Source of the DNA: Deinococcus sp. QL22
GTDB lineage: Bacteria > Deinococcota > Deinococci > Deinococcales > Deinococcaceae
Direction of reading: 5' to 3'
NCBI RefSeq assembly: GCF_023370075.1
Contig: NZ_CP097150.1
Span: forward strand, 62,001-126,000
DNA: 64,000 bases
The notes below the pieces were generated by a model. It saw nothing but the letters and a program-made list of their open reading frames with translations, did not search any database and had not been told where the DNA came from. This document shows positions 25,664 through 40,484 of this stretch, one piece after another. Position 1 is the first letter of the stretch. The number at the start of each line of letters is the position of its first letter. The translations under genes were made by a program, and so were the position numbers.

Positions 25664-26641
25664 CTAGCGCCGCTTGTCGTCTGCTGACTTTCGCCTCAGC
25701 CAGTGCTGCACGGTGCCGACCAGGCCAGCGCGGAAAAACAGCACGGCCAGTACGAACACCAGCCCGGTCACAATGCCTACCGGAAGGTTGGCGGTCGTGA
25801 GCAGGTCGCGCAGCAGCAGCACCAGCCCCGCGCCAATGACTGGGCCAAACAGGGTGGTCGTGCCGCCCAGCAGCGTCATCATCACCACTTCGCCCGACGT
25901 GCGCCAGTTCACCACTTCCAGACTGACGACCCCGTGCCCAAAGGCGTACATGCTACCCGACAGCCCAGCCAGCCCCGCGCTGATCAAGAAGGCAGTGAAT
26001 TTGAAGCGGAACGGGTTGTAGCCGATGCTTTGGGCACGTTGCTCGTTGTCACGGATGGCCTGTAGTGCCTGACCGAACGGGCTGCGAACCATCCGGTAGG
26101 CCACCAAAAAGCCCGCAGCAAACAGGGCCAGACACACGTAATAGCGGGTGGTGCTGTTGGAAAAGTCCAGCCCCAGAAAAGAAGGCCGCGCAAAACCCTG
26201 AAGACCGTTTTCACCGCCCGTGACCGCTGTCCATTGCAGGGCCAGAAACGACACCATTTGGGCAAACGCGAGCGTGATCATGCTGAAGTAGATGCCGACG
26301 CTGCGGACACTGAGAAAACCGATGGGCACGGCCAGCAGCAGCGCACTAAGCAGGCCGCCCAGGATCGCCACCGGCACACTCTGGCCATGACTGAGCAAAA
26401 AAGCGGTGGCGTAGGCGCTGCTGCCCCAAAACGCGGCGTGACCGAACGAGAGCAGGCCGCTGAATCCGAACAACAGGTCGAACGCCACAGCAAACAGACC
26501 CCACGCCAAAATGTCCAGCGCCAACACCGGATACACCAGTCGGGGCAACACCAGCAGCAGCAGCCCCAGCAATACCAGCCAGACGGCCCGGCTGATCCTG
26601 TCCCGCTGTGAGGTGGCCGCCCGGCGAGACAGCACGGTCAC
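25664..26641 (-). CDS. livM: Branched-chain amino acid-type ABC permease LivM (set 1)
   Basis: A 325-residue inner-membrane permease with 8-10 hydrophobic segments. Typical motifs are FGFSGLLSFGHAAFWGSSAY, GIYFSMITLAFAQM and the cytoplasmic EAA-like loop GQALQAIRDNEQRAQSIGYN. GTG 26641 was chosen since it overlaps the livH stop by 4 bases (GTGA); the longer frame to 27043 is read-through of livH in another frame. It pairs with LivH to carry the ligand bound by the 27605-28843 protein; the ligand need not be an amino acid. Confidence 0.92.
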   Translation of the reverse strand: MTVLSRRAATSQRDRISRAVWLVLLGLLLLVLPRLVYPVLALDILAWGLFAVAFDLLFGFSGLLSFGHAAFWGSSAYATAFLLSHGQSVPVAILGGLLSALLLAVPIGFLSVRSVGIYFSMITLAFAQMVSFLALQWTAVTGGENGLQGFARPSFLGLDFSNSTTRYYVCLALFAAGFLVAYRMVRSPFGQALQAIRDNEQRAQSIGYNPFRFKFTAFLISAGLAGLSGSMYAFGHGVVSLEVVNWRTSGEVVMMTLLGGTTTLFGPVIGAGLVLLLRDLLTTANLPVGIVTGLVFVLAVLFFRAGLVGTVQHWLRRKSADDKRR

Positions 26642-27528
26642 CTGGCCCCCTCCGGCAATCCAAACAGACCTGTGGGCCGTACAAGTAGGACGATGGCCAT
26701 TAGCACGAACACCAGCGTATTGGCCATCGGCGGGTACACGGCGGCCCCCACTGCGGCCAGCACGCCCACCGCAAAGCCGGTCACGATGCTGCCCAGAATG
26801 CTGCCCATACCCCCGATGACCACGACAGCAAAGGTGGTAATGATCAATTCCGCGCCCATGTAGGGTTCCACCGAATAGATCGGCGCGGCCAACACGCCTG
26901 CCAACCCCGCCAACCCTACGCCTACCCCGAAGACGCCCGTGACCCATTTGCCCACGTCGATGCCAAGCGAGCGGGTCACCACCGGATTTTCCGTACTCGC
27001 CCGGACGATGGCTCCCACACGGGTTTTCTCGATCACGAACCACGTGACCAGACAGACCACCAGCGCGATGGCGATCACGAACAGGCGGTATTTGGGGAAT
27101 ACCACGAAGCCGAGATTGACGACTCCGGTCAGAACTGCGGGCGTAGTGTAAGGAGCGCTGGACACTGCGTACTGCGACAGCATCACCTGTTTCACGAGGT
27201 CTTGGGTCAGCAGCGTGAGGCCGAAGGTGAGCAGCAGGTTGTAACTCGGCTCTAGGCCGTACAGCCGCGACAGCAGCGTGCGCTCCAGTACCATGCCCAG
27301 CAGCGCCACCAACAGGGGGGCCAGCACCAGCGAGGGCCAGAAGCCCAGGCCGAGAATCTGCCCCAGCGCAAACGCCACGAACGCGCCCAGCATATACAGC
27401 GCCCCGTGCATAAAGTTGACGATACGGAGCATGCCGAAGATGACCGCCAACCCCAGCGACAGCAGGGCATAAAACGCGCCGTTGACCAGCCCGTTGAACA
27501 CCTGAATCAGGAGGAACTGGGTGTTCAC
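26638..27528 (-). CDS. livH: Branched-chain amino acid-type ABC permease LivH (set 1)
   Basis: A 296-residue membrane protein. Family features: N-terminal FNGLVNGAFYALLSLGLAVI, RIVNFMHGALYMLGAF, the ATPase contact loop VGAIVRASTENPVVTRSLGI and VVIGGMGSILGSIVTGF. It lies 76 bases after the binding-protein gene and overlaps livM. Part of a livG-livF-SBP-livH-livM operon on the minus strand. Confidence 0.93.
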   Translation of the reverse strand: MNTQFLLIQVFNGLVNGAFYALLSLGLAVIFGMLRIVNFMHGALYMLGAFVAFALGQILGLGFWPSLVLAPLLVALLGMVLERTLLSRLYGLEPSYNLLLTFGLTLLTQDLVKQVMLSQYAVSSAPYTTPAVLTGVVNLGFVVFPKYRLFVIAIALVVCLVTWFVIEKTRVGAIVRASTENPVVTRSLGIDVGKWVTGVFGVGVGLAGLAGVLAAPIYSVEPYMGAELIITTFAVVVIGGMGSILGSIVTGFAVGVLAAVGAAVYPPMANTLVFVLMAIVLLVRPTGLFGLPEGAR

Positions 27529-27604
27529 GAGCGCGGGCTCCGGCCCAACTCTGTCACAGCTGGGTCTGCCTCAGTTGGGGCTGTGGGCGTCACCCAAACC
27601 CCCA

Positions 27605-28843
<1,239 letters not shown>

Positions 28844-28911
28844 GGTGAACCTCCGGTGGAGTGAAAAACTGTGGGAAGGGAGAAGAAATTCAGGTGTGGA
28901 GGAAGGGCATG

Positions 28912-29609
<698 letters not shown>

Positions 29610-29613
<4 letters not shown>

Positions 29614-30455
29614 GCGTGCGCCTCCTCGCCCAAGTACGCCTCAATGACCCTTGGATCACGCTGAATCTCGCTGTATGGGCCGCTGGTGAGCACCTGGCCG
29701 TACTGAAGAACCGTGATGCGGTCGGCCAATTCGCTGACCACGCTCATGTTGTGCTCGACCAAGACCACCGTGCGGCCCTGCGCGACCTGCCGCACCAGCC
29801 CGATCACGCGGGCCACGCCCTCAGACCCCATGCCGGAGGTCGGTTCGTCAAGCAGCAGCACTTTGGGCCGCTGCGTCAGCGAAATCCCGATTTCCAACTG
29901 GCGCTTTTCGCCGTGACTGAGGTCGGCTGCGAGACGGGTCTGTGCGCTTTCCAGGCCCACTTCGGCCAAAATCTGGTCAGCCTGTGCGCCCAGCGTTTCT
30001 AACCGGGACAGCGGTGTCCAGAACTGGTGCGGCAGGCGCGTGACAGATTGCAGCGCCACCAGCAGGTTGCCGCGCACACTCAGGCTCTGAAACACGCTGC
30101 TGATCTGAAAGGAACGCGACAACCCACGCCGCACGATCTGATGTGGCGGCAGGCGGTCAATCCGTTCCCCGAACAGCCTGACCTCGCCTGCCGTGGGCCG
30201 CAGGAAGCCCGACAGCAGATTAAACAGTGTGGTCTTCCCTGCCCCGTTCGGCCCGATGATGGCGTGTATTTCTCCCTGCTGAATTTGGAGGCTCACGTCG
30301 TTCGTGGCCCGGAAGCCCCGGAACTCCTTGACCAATTGACGGGTTTCGAGCGCCAGTAGAGGCGCGGCGCTGTGGTTTGCGTCGGTACTGTGGCTCAGGT
30401 CGGAGCCAGCCTGAACCGCCGAAGCTGGCTGGTGAGAGGCCGAATGACCCGTCAT
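29610..30455 (-). CDS. livG: ABC transporter ATP-binding protein LivG (set 1)
   Basis: A 281-residue ATPase with Walker A IIGPNGAGKTTLFNLLSGF, signature LSHGEKRQLEIGISLTQRP, Walker B VLLLDEPTSGMG and switch His VEHNMSVV. About 35 residues rich in Ser, His and Ala precede the ATPase core (LETRQLVKEFRGF), which is longer than usual; an internal start may be the true one. First gene of set 1; 144 bases separate it from bdhA, so these could be co-transcribed. Confidence 0.92.
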
Positions 30456-30599
30456 AGTCGTATGGATAACTGGGTGGATGCAGTGTGGGGCATCATCCTG
30501 GTCTGGCCTCCTTGTGTGGGTTGTCGGTACAGGCCAGAGGCTACGCCCGACCCGTTACACCAGCGTCACACCCAGTTTCGAAGGTCCCGTCTCCAACCC

Positions 30600-31382
30600 T
30601 CAGCGGGCCGTCCAGCCCAGATCCAGGTCAAGTACCGCGCCCGTCATGCCCCACGCGGCGGGACTGGCGACGTAACTGGCGAGGGCGGCCACATCCTGCG
30701 GCTCCAGCAATTTCTTGATGGCGGCGGGTTCCAGCATCACGCGTCGCTCGACTTCCTGAACGCTGAGGCCACGTGTGCGGGCCTGATCGGCCAACTGGCC
30801 CTCCACCAGCGGCGTGCGGACGTATCCCGGACAGATCGCATTGACCGTAATCCCCTGCTCGCCCGCTTCCAGCGCCGCCGTGCGGGTCAGCCCGATCAAG
30901 CCGTGTTTGGCACTGATATAGGCACTTTTGAACGGACTGGCGACATGCCCGTGGATGCTGGCCATATTGATAATCCGGCCCTGCCCGGTGCGCCGCAGGT
31001 GCGGCCAAGCGGCTTTGGTCAGCACAAACGGTGCGGTCAGCATCACGGCCAGCATCGCGTCCCAGCGGTCTTCGGGAAAATCGGCAATCGGGTCGATATG
31101 CTGAAATCCGGCGTTGTTGACGAGCACGTCCAGTGCGCCCAGTTTGGCGAGCATCTCGCTGACGGCGCGGTGGCACTCGGTCCGCACTGACAGGTCAGCG
31201 GCGATAAAGGTCAGGCCGTGCTGCGCGGCGATATCGCGGGCCTGCGGACGGTCGAGATCAAGGACAGCCACACGCATTCCATCGGCCTGAAGGCGCTGGG
31301 CAATGGCGAGGCCGATGCCACTCGCACCGCCCGTGACAAGGGCGCAGCGTTCACCGTGTGCGCTGGGTTGTTCAGAGGTCAT
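30600..31382 (-). CDS. 3-hydroxybutyrate dehydrogenase
   Basis: A 260-residue SDR converting (R)-3-hydroxybutyrate to acetoacetate with NAD. The cofactor motif is TGGASGIG (about 18-25), then [19 protein letters not shown], the catalytic region [20 protein letters not shown] (Ser, Tyr, Lys) and [16 protein letters not shown], which is diagnostic for this enzyme. The C-terminus is LDLGWTAR where VDGGWTA is usual, a minor change. Sited between the regulator at 31418 and the livG operon; these may together import and oxidise a hydroxy acid. Confidence 0.88.
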   Translation of the reverse strand: MTSEQPSAHGERCALVTGGASGIGLAIAQRLQADGMRVAVLDLDRPQARDIAAQHGLTFIAADLSVRTECHRAVSEMLAKLGALDVLVNNAGFQHIDPIADFPEDRWDAMLAVMLTAPFVLTKAAWPHLRRTGQGRIINMASIHGHVASPFKSAYISAKHGLIGLTRTAALEAGEQGITVNAICPGYVRTPLVEGQLADQARTRGLSVQEVERRVMLEPAAIKKLLEPQDVAALASYVASPAAWGMTGAVLDLDLGWTAR

Positions 31383-31417
31383 GCGCCGGAGTGTACGGGC
31401 GGGGCGTCACTGGGGCG

Positions 31418-34400
31418 TTACCGGGTCAGGGTACGGTACAACCCCTCGGTTTCCGGCAGGGCCTGAAGGCCGAGGTCTGCCAAGGCGGTGCACAGGCCCG
31501 CGTACACCCGCTGCACCGCCGATTGGTTGGCGCGGGCTTGGTGGGCACGCATCAGGCTGCGGGCGGCGGGTTCGTGGGCCGGATCGAGGGTCAGGGCACG
31601 TTCGGCGGCGCGGGCAGCACGGTCAGGCTGACCCGCAGTCAGGGCGGCCACCGCTTCCTCGGTCAGTGCGTCGGGCAAGCAGGCAGCGTAACGGGCGGCC
31701 ACCTGCTCGGCAGCCTCCAAATCGGTGGGAGCCAGAGCGGGAGGCAGGGCCAGCAACGCCTCCAAGCGGCCCGGCGTGGCGGCTGACTGCTCCAGCACCG
31801 CCTGCGCCGCATGCAGATCAAGGTGCAGGTCAGGGCCGTGGCGCAGGCGAATCCACTCGCCGCGCTCCAGCAGCGAGCCACTCGGCCCGCCCTCTTCCAA
31901 CACCTGTCCGAGGGCGTGCAGCGTCACCCGGAAATTTCGTTCGCCCACCCCCGGATCGGCCCCCGGAAAAAGGGCTTCCTGCGCGGCCTCGCGGCTGAGG
32001 CCCCCGGAATGCACGGCCAGCAAAATAAGCAGATCCCGCGCTTTGGCCCGGCCCCAATCGCGTGGGCGGCTTTCCCTCTCCCGCATCACGGCCACGCGCC
32101 CCAGCACCCGCACCTGTACCTCGAATCCCGGCGTGTCGTTGGGAGCCGGCATGTCGGCGTAGCCGAGGGCGTGGGCTGTGGGCAGCAATTCGGCGCGGTG
32201 GCCCGGCGAGGCGGCCACCAACCGGGCCAGCAGCGCCGCCCGCCGTGCCCGGTCTGGAGAAGGCGAAAACAGAGAGCGCCCGCTCAGCAAGAACGGATAC
32301 GCCGCTGCGCCGTGGGCCGCCTGCGCTGCGCTGCCTTCCCCGGCGGCGCAGCGGGCCAGCGCGACACATGCCAGCCCGAACGCGTCGGTGCAACTCCTGA
32401 AGGCTCGCTCGGCGGCGTCCAGCGCGGCGGCGTCCGGGTGTCCGGCGTGCCACTGGCCCAGCGCGGTCATCAGGTGCAAGAGGGCCAGCATGTAGCCGTC
32501 ACCCTGCGTTTGGGCCAGCGCCTCGGCCTTCAGCGTCCCAGCCAGTTTGTCATCGCCCGCTTGTCCGGCCAGATAGGCCAGCCCCATCAACGGCTCGGCT
32601 TGGAGCCGCCCGGCCACGCCCTGCGCCAGATCGAGTGCCTGACCGTAGACCTGCCGCGCCGCCATCAGGTCGCCTGCTGTCAGGTGGGCGTGTCCCAACC
32701 GCGCCAGTGCCAGCGACCTCACGAAGGGGCTGCCCAGCCGCTCGCCTTCGGCCAATCCCGCCTCGGCGCAGCGGGCCGCGTCCGGCGCGTCTCCCTGAAT
32801 GGCATAGATAAAGCTGGCCAGCAACAACCCTTCGCGGTGGTTTTGGGCGGCCCGCGCTCCTCCCGCTTCGCCCTGCGCGGCTCCCAACGCCAGGTGCAAG
32901 GCCCGGTTCAGGTCGCCGGTTCGCAGCGCGTACCGTGCGCCGGAAGCCAACTCTGGGGCGAGCGCGACTGCCTGTGCCAACTGTCCGGCATTCAGCAGAT
33001 TTTCGGCCCGAAACCGCCTCACCCGGTAGAGGTCGCTGCCGCTGGCCCACGCTTCGGCGGCGTCCAGCGGTGCCCAGGTCTGCGTGGGCTGCACCGTGTC
33101 GAGGCCCACCTGCACTTCTCCGAGGGCGCGGGCCAGCGGCGTGGCCTGAGCGTATTCGGTCAGCGCCTCGGCGTAGCGCGACGACAGCCGCAGGGCGTCT
33201 CCGGCCAGCGCGTGCAGTTGCGGTGTCCAGACGGTGCGGGGCAGGCGCTTCAGGCTGCGCTCGACCAACGTGGCCCGCCCCAGCGCCAGCCACGCCGACC
33301 CATGCACCGAGAGCAGCGCCGCCGCCCGCGAGGTGTCTCCGGAGAGCAGGTGGGCCGCGAGGGCACGGCGGGGCCGCCCCGTCTGCTCGAAGTAGGCCGC
33401 GCCGCGTGCCGCCAAGTCCTGTGCGGTGGGCGGCTCCAGCAACCGCCGCAGGTGCGCCCGCAACAACGGATGGGCGCGGTACACCTGCGCTCCGGCCTCT
33501 CCCGAACGAATCAGGAACGTGCCGCTGTCGGCCAGCGTCTCCAGGAGGGCCGCCGCGTCCGGCTCTTCCAGGACTGCTTCCAGGAGTTCGGGCGTCAATT
33601 CTTCAAAGACACTGCTGCGCGTCAGCAGGCCCCTGACCGCCGGTTCCAGCGGCCCCAAGACTTCCTGCGCCAGATAGTCGAACAGCGTGCCCAGCTGCGC
33701 CTCACCGCCGTCGAGGTCGGCCAGATCGCTGAGGCGGACGCGTCCCTGTGCCGCTGCCTGCGCCAAAAACCGCGCCGCAATCGGCCAGCCTTCGGTGACG
33801 GCGTGGGCCAGTTGCACCTCTGGGCCAGAAGGCGTGAGGCCGTGGGCACGCCACAAATCACCGATTTCAGGCACCGTGAAGGCTAAGTCTGCCGCTGAGA
33901 GCCGCACCACCTCTCCGGCGGCCTCCAGCGGCGTCAATTCCAGCAGCGGGAGCGGCGTGCGCGACAGCAGCGCCACCCGGCCCGCCCCGCAGTCCAGCAG
34001 TTCGCGCAGCATCACGCCGGTCAGGGGACCGCTCAGGTGTTGAGCCTCATCCAGCACCAGCAGGCCCGCGCAGGCGTCCAGCACGTCGGCCAGCCGCGCC
34101 GCCACCCGCCGGGGAGGACTGCCTCCGTCCAGCAGCGCCCCCACCGCCGCGCCGCCCGGCAAACTCTCGGCGGCCAGTGCCAGCCCCGCCGCCAGCACCT
34201 GTGGGTCGGCGTCGTCGGCGTCGAGGGTCAGCCATGCCAGCGGCTCCCGCTCCTGCCCCTGGCCCCGGTCTGGCCTACCCGCGGCGAGGGCGGTGGTTTT
34301 GCCGTAGCCCGCTGGAGCCACCACCACCAGCACGCGCGCCGCCGCCAGCGCCTCGCACAGCCGGGGCCGGGTCACTGCGCCGCGCACAGCAGGCCACCGC

Positions 34401-34441
34401 GCCCGCCGCGAGGAGGTCAGATCACGCCAATTGGAGGTCAT
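31418..34441 (-). CDS. Large ATPase/BTAD-type transcriptional activator
   Basis: A 1007-residue regulator. The N-terminus has a Walker A motif, [10 protein letters not shown] (about 41-50), with [20 protein letters not shown] as Walker B, like MalT/STAND ATPases. The middle (about 340-740) is rich in Ala/Leu helices typical of TPR repeats. The last 230 residues form a winged-helix plus bacterial transcriptional activator domain: [33 protein letters not shown] and [20 protein letters not shown] 34441 was preferred to the longer frame at 34510. STAND activators respond to an inducer and ATP. Position between two liv operons and beside bdhA suggests it controls them. Confidence 0.85.
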   Translation of the reverse strand: MTSNWRDLTSSRRARWPAVRGAVTRPRLCEALAAARVLVVVAPAGYGKTTALAAGRPDRGQGQEREPLAWLTLDADDADPQVLAAGLALAAESLPGGAAVGALLDGGSPPRRVAARLADVLDACAGLLVLDEAQHLSGPLTGVMLRELLDCGAGRVALLSRTPLPLLELTPLEAAGEVVRLSAADLAFTVPEIGDLWRAHGLTPSGPEVQLAHAVTEGWPIAARFLAQAAAQGRVRLSDLADLDGGEAQLGTLFDYLAQEVLGPLEPAVRGLLTRSSVFEELTPELLEAVLEEPDAAALLETLADSGTFLIRSGEAGAQVYRAHPLLRAHLRRLLEPPTAQDLAARGAAYFEQTGRPRRALAAHLLSGDTSRAAALLSVHGSAWLALGRATLVERSLKRLPRTVWTPQLHALAGDALRLSSRYAEALTEYAQATPLARALGEVQVGLDTVQPTQTWAPLDAAEAWASGSDLYRVRRFRAENLLNAGQLAQAVALAPELASGARYALRTGDLNRALHLALGAAQGEAGGARAAQNHREGLLLASFIYAIQGDAPDAARCAEAGLAEGERLGSPFVRSLALARLGHAHLTAGDLMAARQVYGQALDLAQGVAGRLQAEPLMGLAYLAGQAGDDKLAGTLKAEALAQTQGDGYMLALLHLMTALGQWHAGHPDAAALDAAERAFRSCTDAFGLACVALARCAAGEGSAAQAAHGAAAYPFLLSGRSLFSPSPDRARRAALLARLVAASPGHRAELLPTAHALGYADMPAPNDTPGFEVQVRVLGRVAVMRERESRPRDWGRAKARDLLILLAVHSGGLSREAAQEALFPGADPGVGERNFRVTLHALGQVLEEGGPSGSLLERGEWIRLRHGPDLHLDLHAAQAVLEQSAATPGRLEALLALPPALAPTDLEAAEQVAARYAACLPDALTEEAVAALTAGQPDRAARAAERALTLDPAHEPAARSLMRAHQARANQSAVQRVYAGLCTALADLGLQALPETEGLYRTLTR

Positions 34442-34506
34442 GTGTCCGGGAATGCTATCAGGGACAGCAGCGGCGAAAAGATCTTCTGAAGTTGCAGCGC
34501 CGGGAA

Positions 34507-35267
<761 letters not shown>

Positions 35268-35271
<4 letters not shown>

Positions 35272-36020
35272 GCGTGTAGCCCCGCTTCTGTACCCAGATA
35301 AGCCGCCACGACCTGCGGATTGGCCGTGACCTCGTGGTAGGTGCCCTCGGCCAAGACCTGTCCCTGATCCATGACCACTACCCGGTCGGCCAGGTCGCGC
35401 ACCACCGGCATGATGTGTTCGATAAACAGGACGCTGATGCCGCTGTCCCGCACGCCGCGCACCAATTCCACGGCTTCCTGCGCTTCGGCAGGTCGCAGTC
35501 CGGCCATCACCTCGTCCAGCAGCAGCACGCACGGCTGGGTCGCCAGAGCGCGGGCCACTTCCAGCCGCTTGTCTTGCAGTAGGGTCAGCTCATGGGCGGC
35601 GCGGTCGGCGTGGGCCGCCAGTCCGGTGCGCTCCAGCAGGTCATAGGCCCGCTCCCGCGCCTGTGGCAGCCGCATCCCCCGCTGACCGAACAAGGCTCCC
35701 ACCGTCACATTTTCATGAACTGTCATCTCCGGAAAGGGCCGCACGATCTGAAAGGCCCGGCCCAATCCGGCGTGGCAGCGGCGTTCCATCGGCGCGTCGG
35801 TGATGTCTTCTTCTTGCAGCCACAGGCGGCCCGTGCTGGGGCGGTACACGCCCGACAGCAGATTGAGCAGCGTGGTCTTGCCTGCCCCGTTTGGCCCGAT
35901 CACGGCCAGAATCTCGCCTGCATACTGGGTGAAACTGACGTTCTGCACGGCGCTCAGCCCCCCAAATCGCTTGCTGAGGTTCTCGGCCCGCAAGACAGCT
36001 TTGGCTTGAACGGAGCTCAC
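35268..36020 (-). CDS. livG: ABC transporter ATP-binding protein LivG (set 2)
   Basis: A 250-residue ATPase: Walker A VIGPNGAGKTTLLNLLSGV, signature region LTLLQDKRLEVARALATQP (the usual LSGG is replaced, as in many LivG proteins), Walker B VLLLDEVMAGLRP and switch His FIEHIMPVV. GTG 36020 overlaps the livM stop (CTGTGA). Part of the livH-livM-livG-livF run. Confidence 0.92.
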
Positions 36021-36990
36021 AGATCGCCCCCCTGCCGCCCGCGACGCCACAGGCCCACGATGCCGCGTGGCAGCCACAGGATACTGAGCATCAGCACCAG
36101 TCCGTACACCACCAGATAGCCGTTTTTGACGGTGTTGTGCAGCAGTTCTTCGGCCACCCGCAATACAGTTGCGCCCAGAATCGGGCCAAGGGTGGTGTAC
36201 AGGCCCCCAAAAATGCTGGTGGTCAGCGGCGAAATGGAATTGGCGAGGCTAAAGGTGTCGAGCGGACTGATAAAAAAGGTCTTGCCCGCGTACAGCACGC
36301 CTGCCAGCGCCGCCAAGACGCTGGACAGGAAGAAGGCCGCCAGCTTGTACCGCACCACGCTCACGCCCAGCACCCGCGCCGTTTCTTCGCCCTGCCGGAT
36401 GGCCGCGAACGCATGGTGCAACTTGCTGAGGCGCACCGCCAGACTGACCCCCACCGTGAGCAGCAGCAGCGCCAACGCCAGCAGATACTGCCCTCGCGAA
36501 TTGCCGCCCAGGAGCGCCGGAACCAGCAGCCCGTTGGCCCCGCCCGCCACGCTTTCGGGTAAGTTCTGAATCACGGTCCTGACCACTTCGGTAAAGGCGA
36601 GCGTGGCTATCGCAAAGTACATGCCGCTGAGGCGCATGGTGACTGCGCCCAGCAGCAGACTGGCAAAGCCCGCCCCCAGCGCGGCCAGCGGCATGGCGGC
36701 CCCCCACGGCAGTCCCGCTTTCAGGAGCAGCGCGTACCCGTAAGCGCCCAACCCATAGAACGCCGCGTGCGCCAGCGAAACTTGCCCGCTGCGGGCCAAC
36801 AAGTCCCAAGACAGCGCCATGATGCCCGCCACCAGCGTAAAAAAGCCGATCTGAAGCAGGAATTCGCGGCGGTCTCCGAGCGGCAGGAAGGGAAAGGCGA
36901 GGGCCAAGATAAAAAAGATGCCCAGCGCCAGCAGTGCCCGCCACGCGAAGGTGGGCCTGCGGGCCGGAGTCGGGCGCACCGACACGGCAC

Positions 36991-36994
<4 letters not shown>
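36017..36994 (-). CDS. livM: Branched-chain amino acid-type ABC permease LivM (set 2)
   Basis: A 325-residue membrane protein: SWDLLARSGQVSLAHAAFYG, GMYFAIATLAFTEVVRTVIQ and the ATPase contact loop HHAFAAIRQGEETARVLGVS. It overlaps livH by 4 bases and livG by 4 bases. Sequence is clearly different from LivM of set 1, so the sets are not a recent duplication. Confidence 0.93.
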
Positions 36995-37851
<857 letters not shown>

Positions 37852-38919
37852 CTAGTGTCGTCCCTCCAGATGTGCCGTAAACGCGGCCAAAAACTCCTGC
37901 GGCGCTTCCAGGAACGGTGAATGGCCCACGCCGGGCAGCACTACCTCACGATATTCGCCACCCTGCTGTCTGGCCCGTTCCAGCATGGCGCGGGTCTGCC
38001 CCAGCATCGGCTGAGGCGGACACGACTCCGCTCCGGGCCAACCGGGAACCACGCCCAGCGCCCCCAGATGCGCCAGATCGAACAGGCTGCTGTCGCCAAT
38101 AATCGCGTCGGCGTCGCCGCGCACCCACAGCACCGGGGGCGGCGGGTTCAGGTCGGCAAAGGCCGACACGTTCATGTACTGGGCGCTGAAGGCATTGGCG
38201 ACTCCCCGCGTGCCCGGCGCGACGTGCGGCCAGTGGGAACTCGGCAGGGCGTCGCCGGGATAAAAGTCGTCTCCGGTACGGGTTCTCAGCATCGAGTCTA
38301 CCCAGCGGTCTTCCTGTTCGGCAGTGGGCGTAAAGCGGGCCGGATTCACGTAAAACTTTTTCAGCACGTCGCGGGGGCTGCCCGGCGCATCCGAGCGGTC
38401 TTCGGCAGCCACCGAGGCCACAAACGCCGCATTGACGGTGCCTCCGCCAGACCCCGCGAAATCCGGGCTGTTGGGCGTGCCTGCCGTCCCGTGCGTGCCG
38501 CCAAACCCATACGGACTGACCGGCGCGACCAGGGTCAGCGAGAGAACCGTCTGGGGGCGATCCAGCGTCAGTTGCAGCGCCACGCCCCCGCCCATGCTCC
38601 AGCCCAATACGTCGGCGTCAACCCAGCCCAGCGTATCCAGCACAGCCGCCAGATCTTCGGCCCACTCGTGCACGCCCCGCACGGCGTCTATGGGCGCGGC
38701 CTCGGTGTGGCCGTAGCCGCGCAGGTCTGGAGCCACCACATGCCACTGGGCGGGCAGGCTCGCCATCAGCTCACGGAAAAACTCGCCGCTGGACACGTTG
38801 CCGTGAATCAGCAGCACCCGCCGCGTGCTCGCCCCAGCCGCCGCCCGCTCCAGCACATGCGTTTGCAGGCGCGGGGTGTTCAGCTGTCTCGAAACAATAT
38901 CTGTCCTCAACGTGTTCAT
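37852..38919 (-). CDS. Alpha/beta hydrolase linked to liv set 2
   Basis: A 355-residue hydrolase. Oxyanion motif VLLIHGNVSSGEFF, nucleophile Ser in DVLGWSMGGGVALQL, acid Asp in VRGDADAIIGDSS and His in VVLPGVGHSPFLEAPQEF. An inserted, Gly/Pro-rich lid (VSPYGFGGTHGTAG and on) covers about residues 150-190. No signal peptide. ATG 38919 chosen. It sits between the binding protein and LivH genes; a role in cleaving an imported ester or amide is likely but unproved. Confidence 0.86.
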   Translation of the reverse strand: MNTLRTDIVSRQLNTPRLQTHVLERAAAGASTRRVLLIHGNVSSGEFFRELMASLPAQWHVVAPDLRGYGHTEAAPIDAVRGVHEWAEDLAAVLDTLGWVDADVLGWSMGGGVALQLTLDRPQTVLSLTLVAPVSPYGFGGTHGTAGTPNSPDFAGSGGGTVNAAFVASVAAEDRSDAPGSPRDVLKKFYVNPARFTPTAEQEDRWVDSMLRTRTGDDFYPGDALPSSHWPHVAPGTRGVANAFSAQYMNVSAFADLNPPPPVLWVRGDADAIIGDSSLFDLAHLGALGVVPGWPGAESCPPQPMLGQTRAMLERARQQGGEYREVVLPGVGHSPFLEAPQEFLAAFTAHLEGRH

Positions 38920-39024
38920 GCCCGTGTGTTCCTCCGTCCCTGTGATGCTTTGTCGCGTGACGCCAAGGGGCCGCACCCAGTCTGTACGGCGCGGCCCCGC
39001 TGACTTCTGGCTTTCAAACGAGGA

Positions 39025-40185
39025 TTACTTACCCCACACCATCGGCTTTTGGGCGAACCGGATCGGATACACCGGCACGCGGGCGTCACCGAGGAACTGA
39101 AAATGCAGCCAGTTGCCCGATTTGAAGCCCTGATACTGGGTTTTCAGGCTCTTGCTGAAGGTCAGCGGGCCAAAGGGCGTGGGCATATTGGTTTTGGCGA
39201 GTTCGGCAGCCACTTTGTCCTTGTCGGTGTTGCCCGCCGCATTGATGGCCGCCGACAACGACTTGAGATTGACGTAGGCCAACGGAGCAAAATACTCCTC
39301 GGTGGTATTGCCGAATTTCTTCTTATAGGCGGCCACGAATTTGCGGCTCTCGGCCTGCGGGCTGCTGGGCAACCACAGGCTCAGGCCTGCCACGTTGTCC
39401 GACAGCTTGTTTTTCTCAAATCCTACGGGCCAGCTTGGGGGCGTGCCGTACAGCAGACCCAGTTGCAGGTTTTGCTGTTTCACTTCGGTGGCGAGCGGCA
39501 GAGCGTCGGTGTCGTAGCCAATCCAGTACAAAATATCGGGTTTGGCGGCCTTGGCCTTGCTGACCAGTGGCCCGAAATTGCCGCTGCCCGTCTTGAATTT
39601 TTCGGCCATGACCACATTGAATCCGGCTTTTTTGAAGGCGGAGATGGTGGCGTCTATGCCCGCACTCCCAAAGGGGCCGTCCTCGTAGGCGATGGCGATA
39701 TTTTTGGCCTTGCGCTGCGTTTTGAGAGTCTTGAAGTAGCCCAGGATGGCTTCAAAGTTGTAGTAGGCCCACGGGTGGTAATGAAAGAAATACTTGTGAT
39801 CGGCAAAGGCGTCTTCGACGGGCACAGCCGCCGCGCCGATCCATGCCATAAAGGTGTTGTACTGCTTGGCCGGGCCGCTGATGGCAATGGAAGTGGCGCT
39901 GCTGACGCCGCCCACCATGAAATCCACCTTGTCCACCGTGACCAGCTTGACGAATTCCGGCACCGCTTTGGCCGGGGCGCTGCCATCGTCGCCAAATTCG
40001 AGTTCGAGGGGTTTGCCCAGCACGCCGCCCGCACGGTTGATCTCGTCGAGCGCAAGCAGGTAGCCGCTGCGGGCCGCCTGTCCAGAGACGCTGCCTGCCC
40101 CACTGAGGGGAAGCAGCACGCCGACCTTCACCGCACCCGCGCCGGACAGCGCGAGCATCAAGCCCGTCAAAAGCATCTTTTTCAT
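39025..40185 (-). CDS. HAAT-type ABC transporter substrate-binding protein (set 2)
   Basis: A 386-residue binding protein with a short signal peptide (KKMLLTGLMLALSGAGAV). Motifs: VGVLLPLSGAGSVSGQAARS, DEINRAGGVLGKPLELEFGD, YEDGPFGSAGIDATISAFKK. It heads the set 2 operon (SBP, hydrolase, livH, livM, livG, livF), all on the minus strand, and is transcribed away from the MetX-like gene. Confidence 0.92.
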   Translation of the reverse strand: MKKMLLTGLMLALSGAGAVKVGVLLPLSGAGSVSGQAARSGYLLALDEINRAGGVLGKPLELEFGDDGSAPAKAVPEFVKLVTVDKVDFMVGGVSSATSIAISGPAKQYNTFMAWIGAAAVPVEDAFADHKYFFHYHPWAYYNFEAILGYFKTLKTQRKAKNIAIAYEDGPFGSAGIDATISAFKKAGFNVVMAEKFKTGSGNFGPLVSKAKAAKPDILYWIGYDTDALPLATEVKQQNLQLGLLYGTPPSWPVGFEKNKLSDNVAGLSLWLPSSPQAESRKFVAAYKKKFGNTTEEYFAPLAYVNLKSLSAAINAAGNTDKDKVAAELAKTNMPTPFGPLTFSKSLKTQYQGFKSGNWLHFQFLGDARVPVYPIRFAQKPMVWGK

Positions 40186-40484
40186 GTTCGGGTGCAGTGT
40201 AGAGGGGCGGCGTCACGAATCTGTTACAGCGGCAATGGGATGAGTGCGTTTATCAAAAGGGTTGTTGATTTTTGACCGAACGGAGTGGGTGAATTTCAAG
40301 ACGCAGTGGGGAGAATGGAAGCGTCAGGGGGCTTTTTCTGACGCCGTACTTCGGACAAGTGCTCCAAGGCCGTGTGGTCAAGGCTGGGCGACTGGGTTTA
40401 ATTGGACTGGCTGGAGTTGAGCAGGCCAGCACAACCCAGTCGGTGTGATTGCCCCGTAACACCCAGCGTCTACCCTGAGACCTG
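40186..40484. promoter_or_regulatory. Divergent promoter region between SBP (set 2) and MetX-like gene
   Basis: A 299-base region between divergent genes. GCGTCAG (40321-40327) and CTGACGC (40338-40344) form a 7-bp stem with a T5-containing loop. No clear operator or -35/-10 pair could be assigned. Confidence 0.3.

Noticed and set aside
25664..27043. 459-residue version of LivM
   Set aside because: The extra N-terminal part is LivH coding sequence read in another frame; GTG 26641 with a 4-base overlap gives the normal length.
31811..33886. 691-codon plus-strand frame opposite the BTAD regulator
   Set aside because: It is antisense to a well-supported gene in very GC-rich DNA and shows no recognisable domain.
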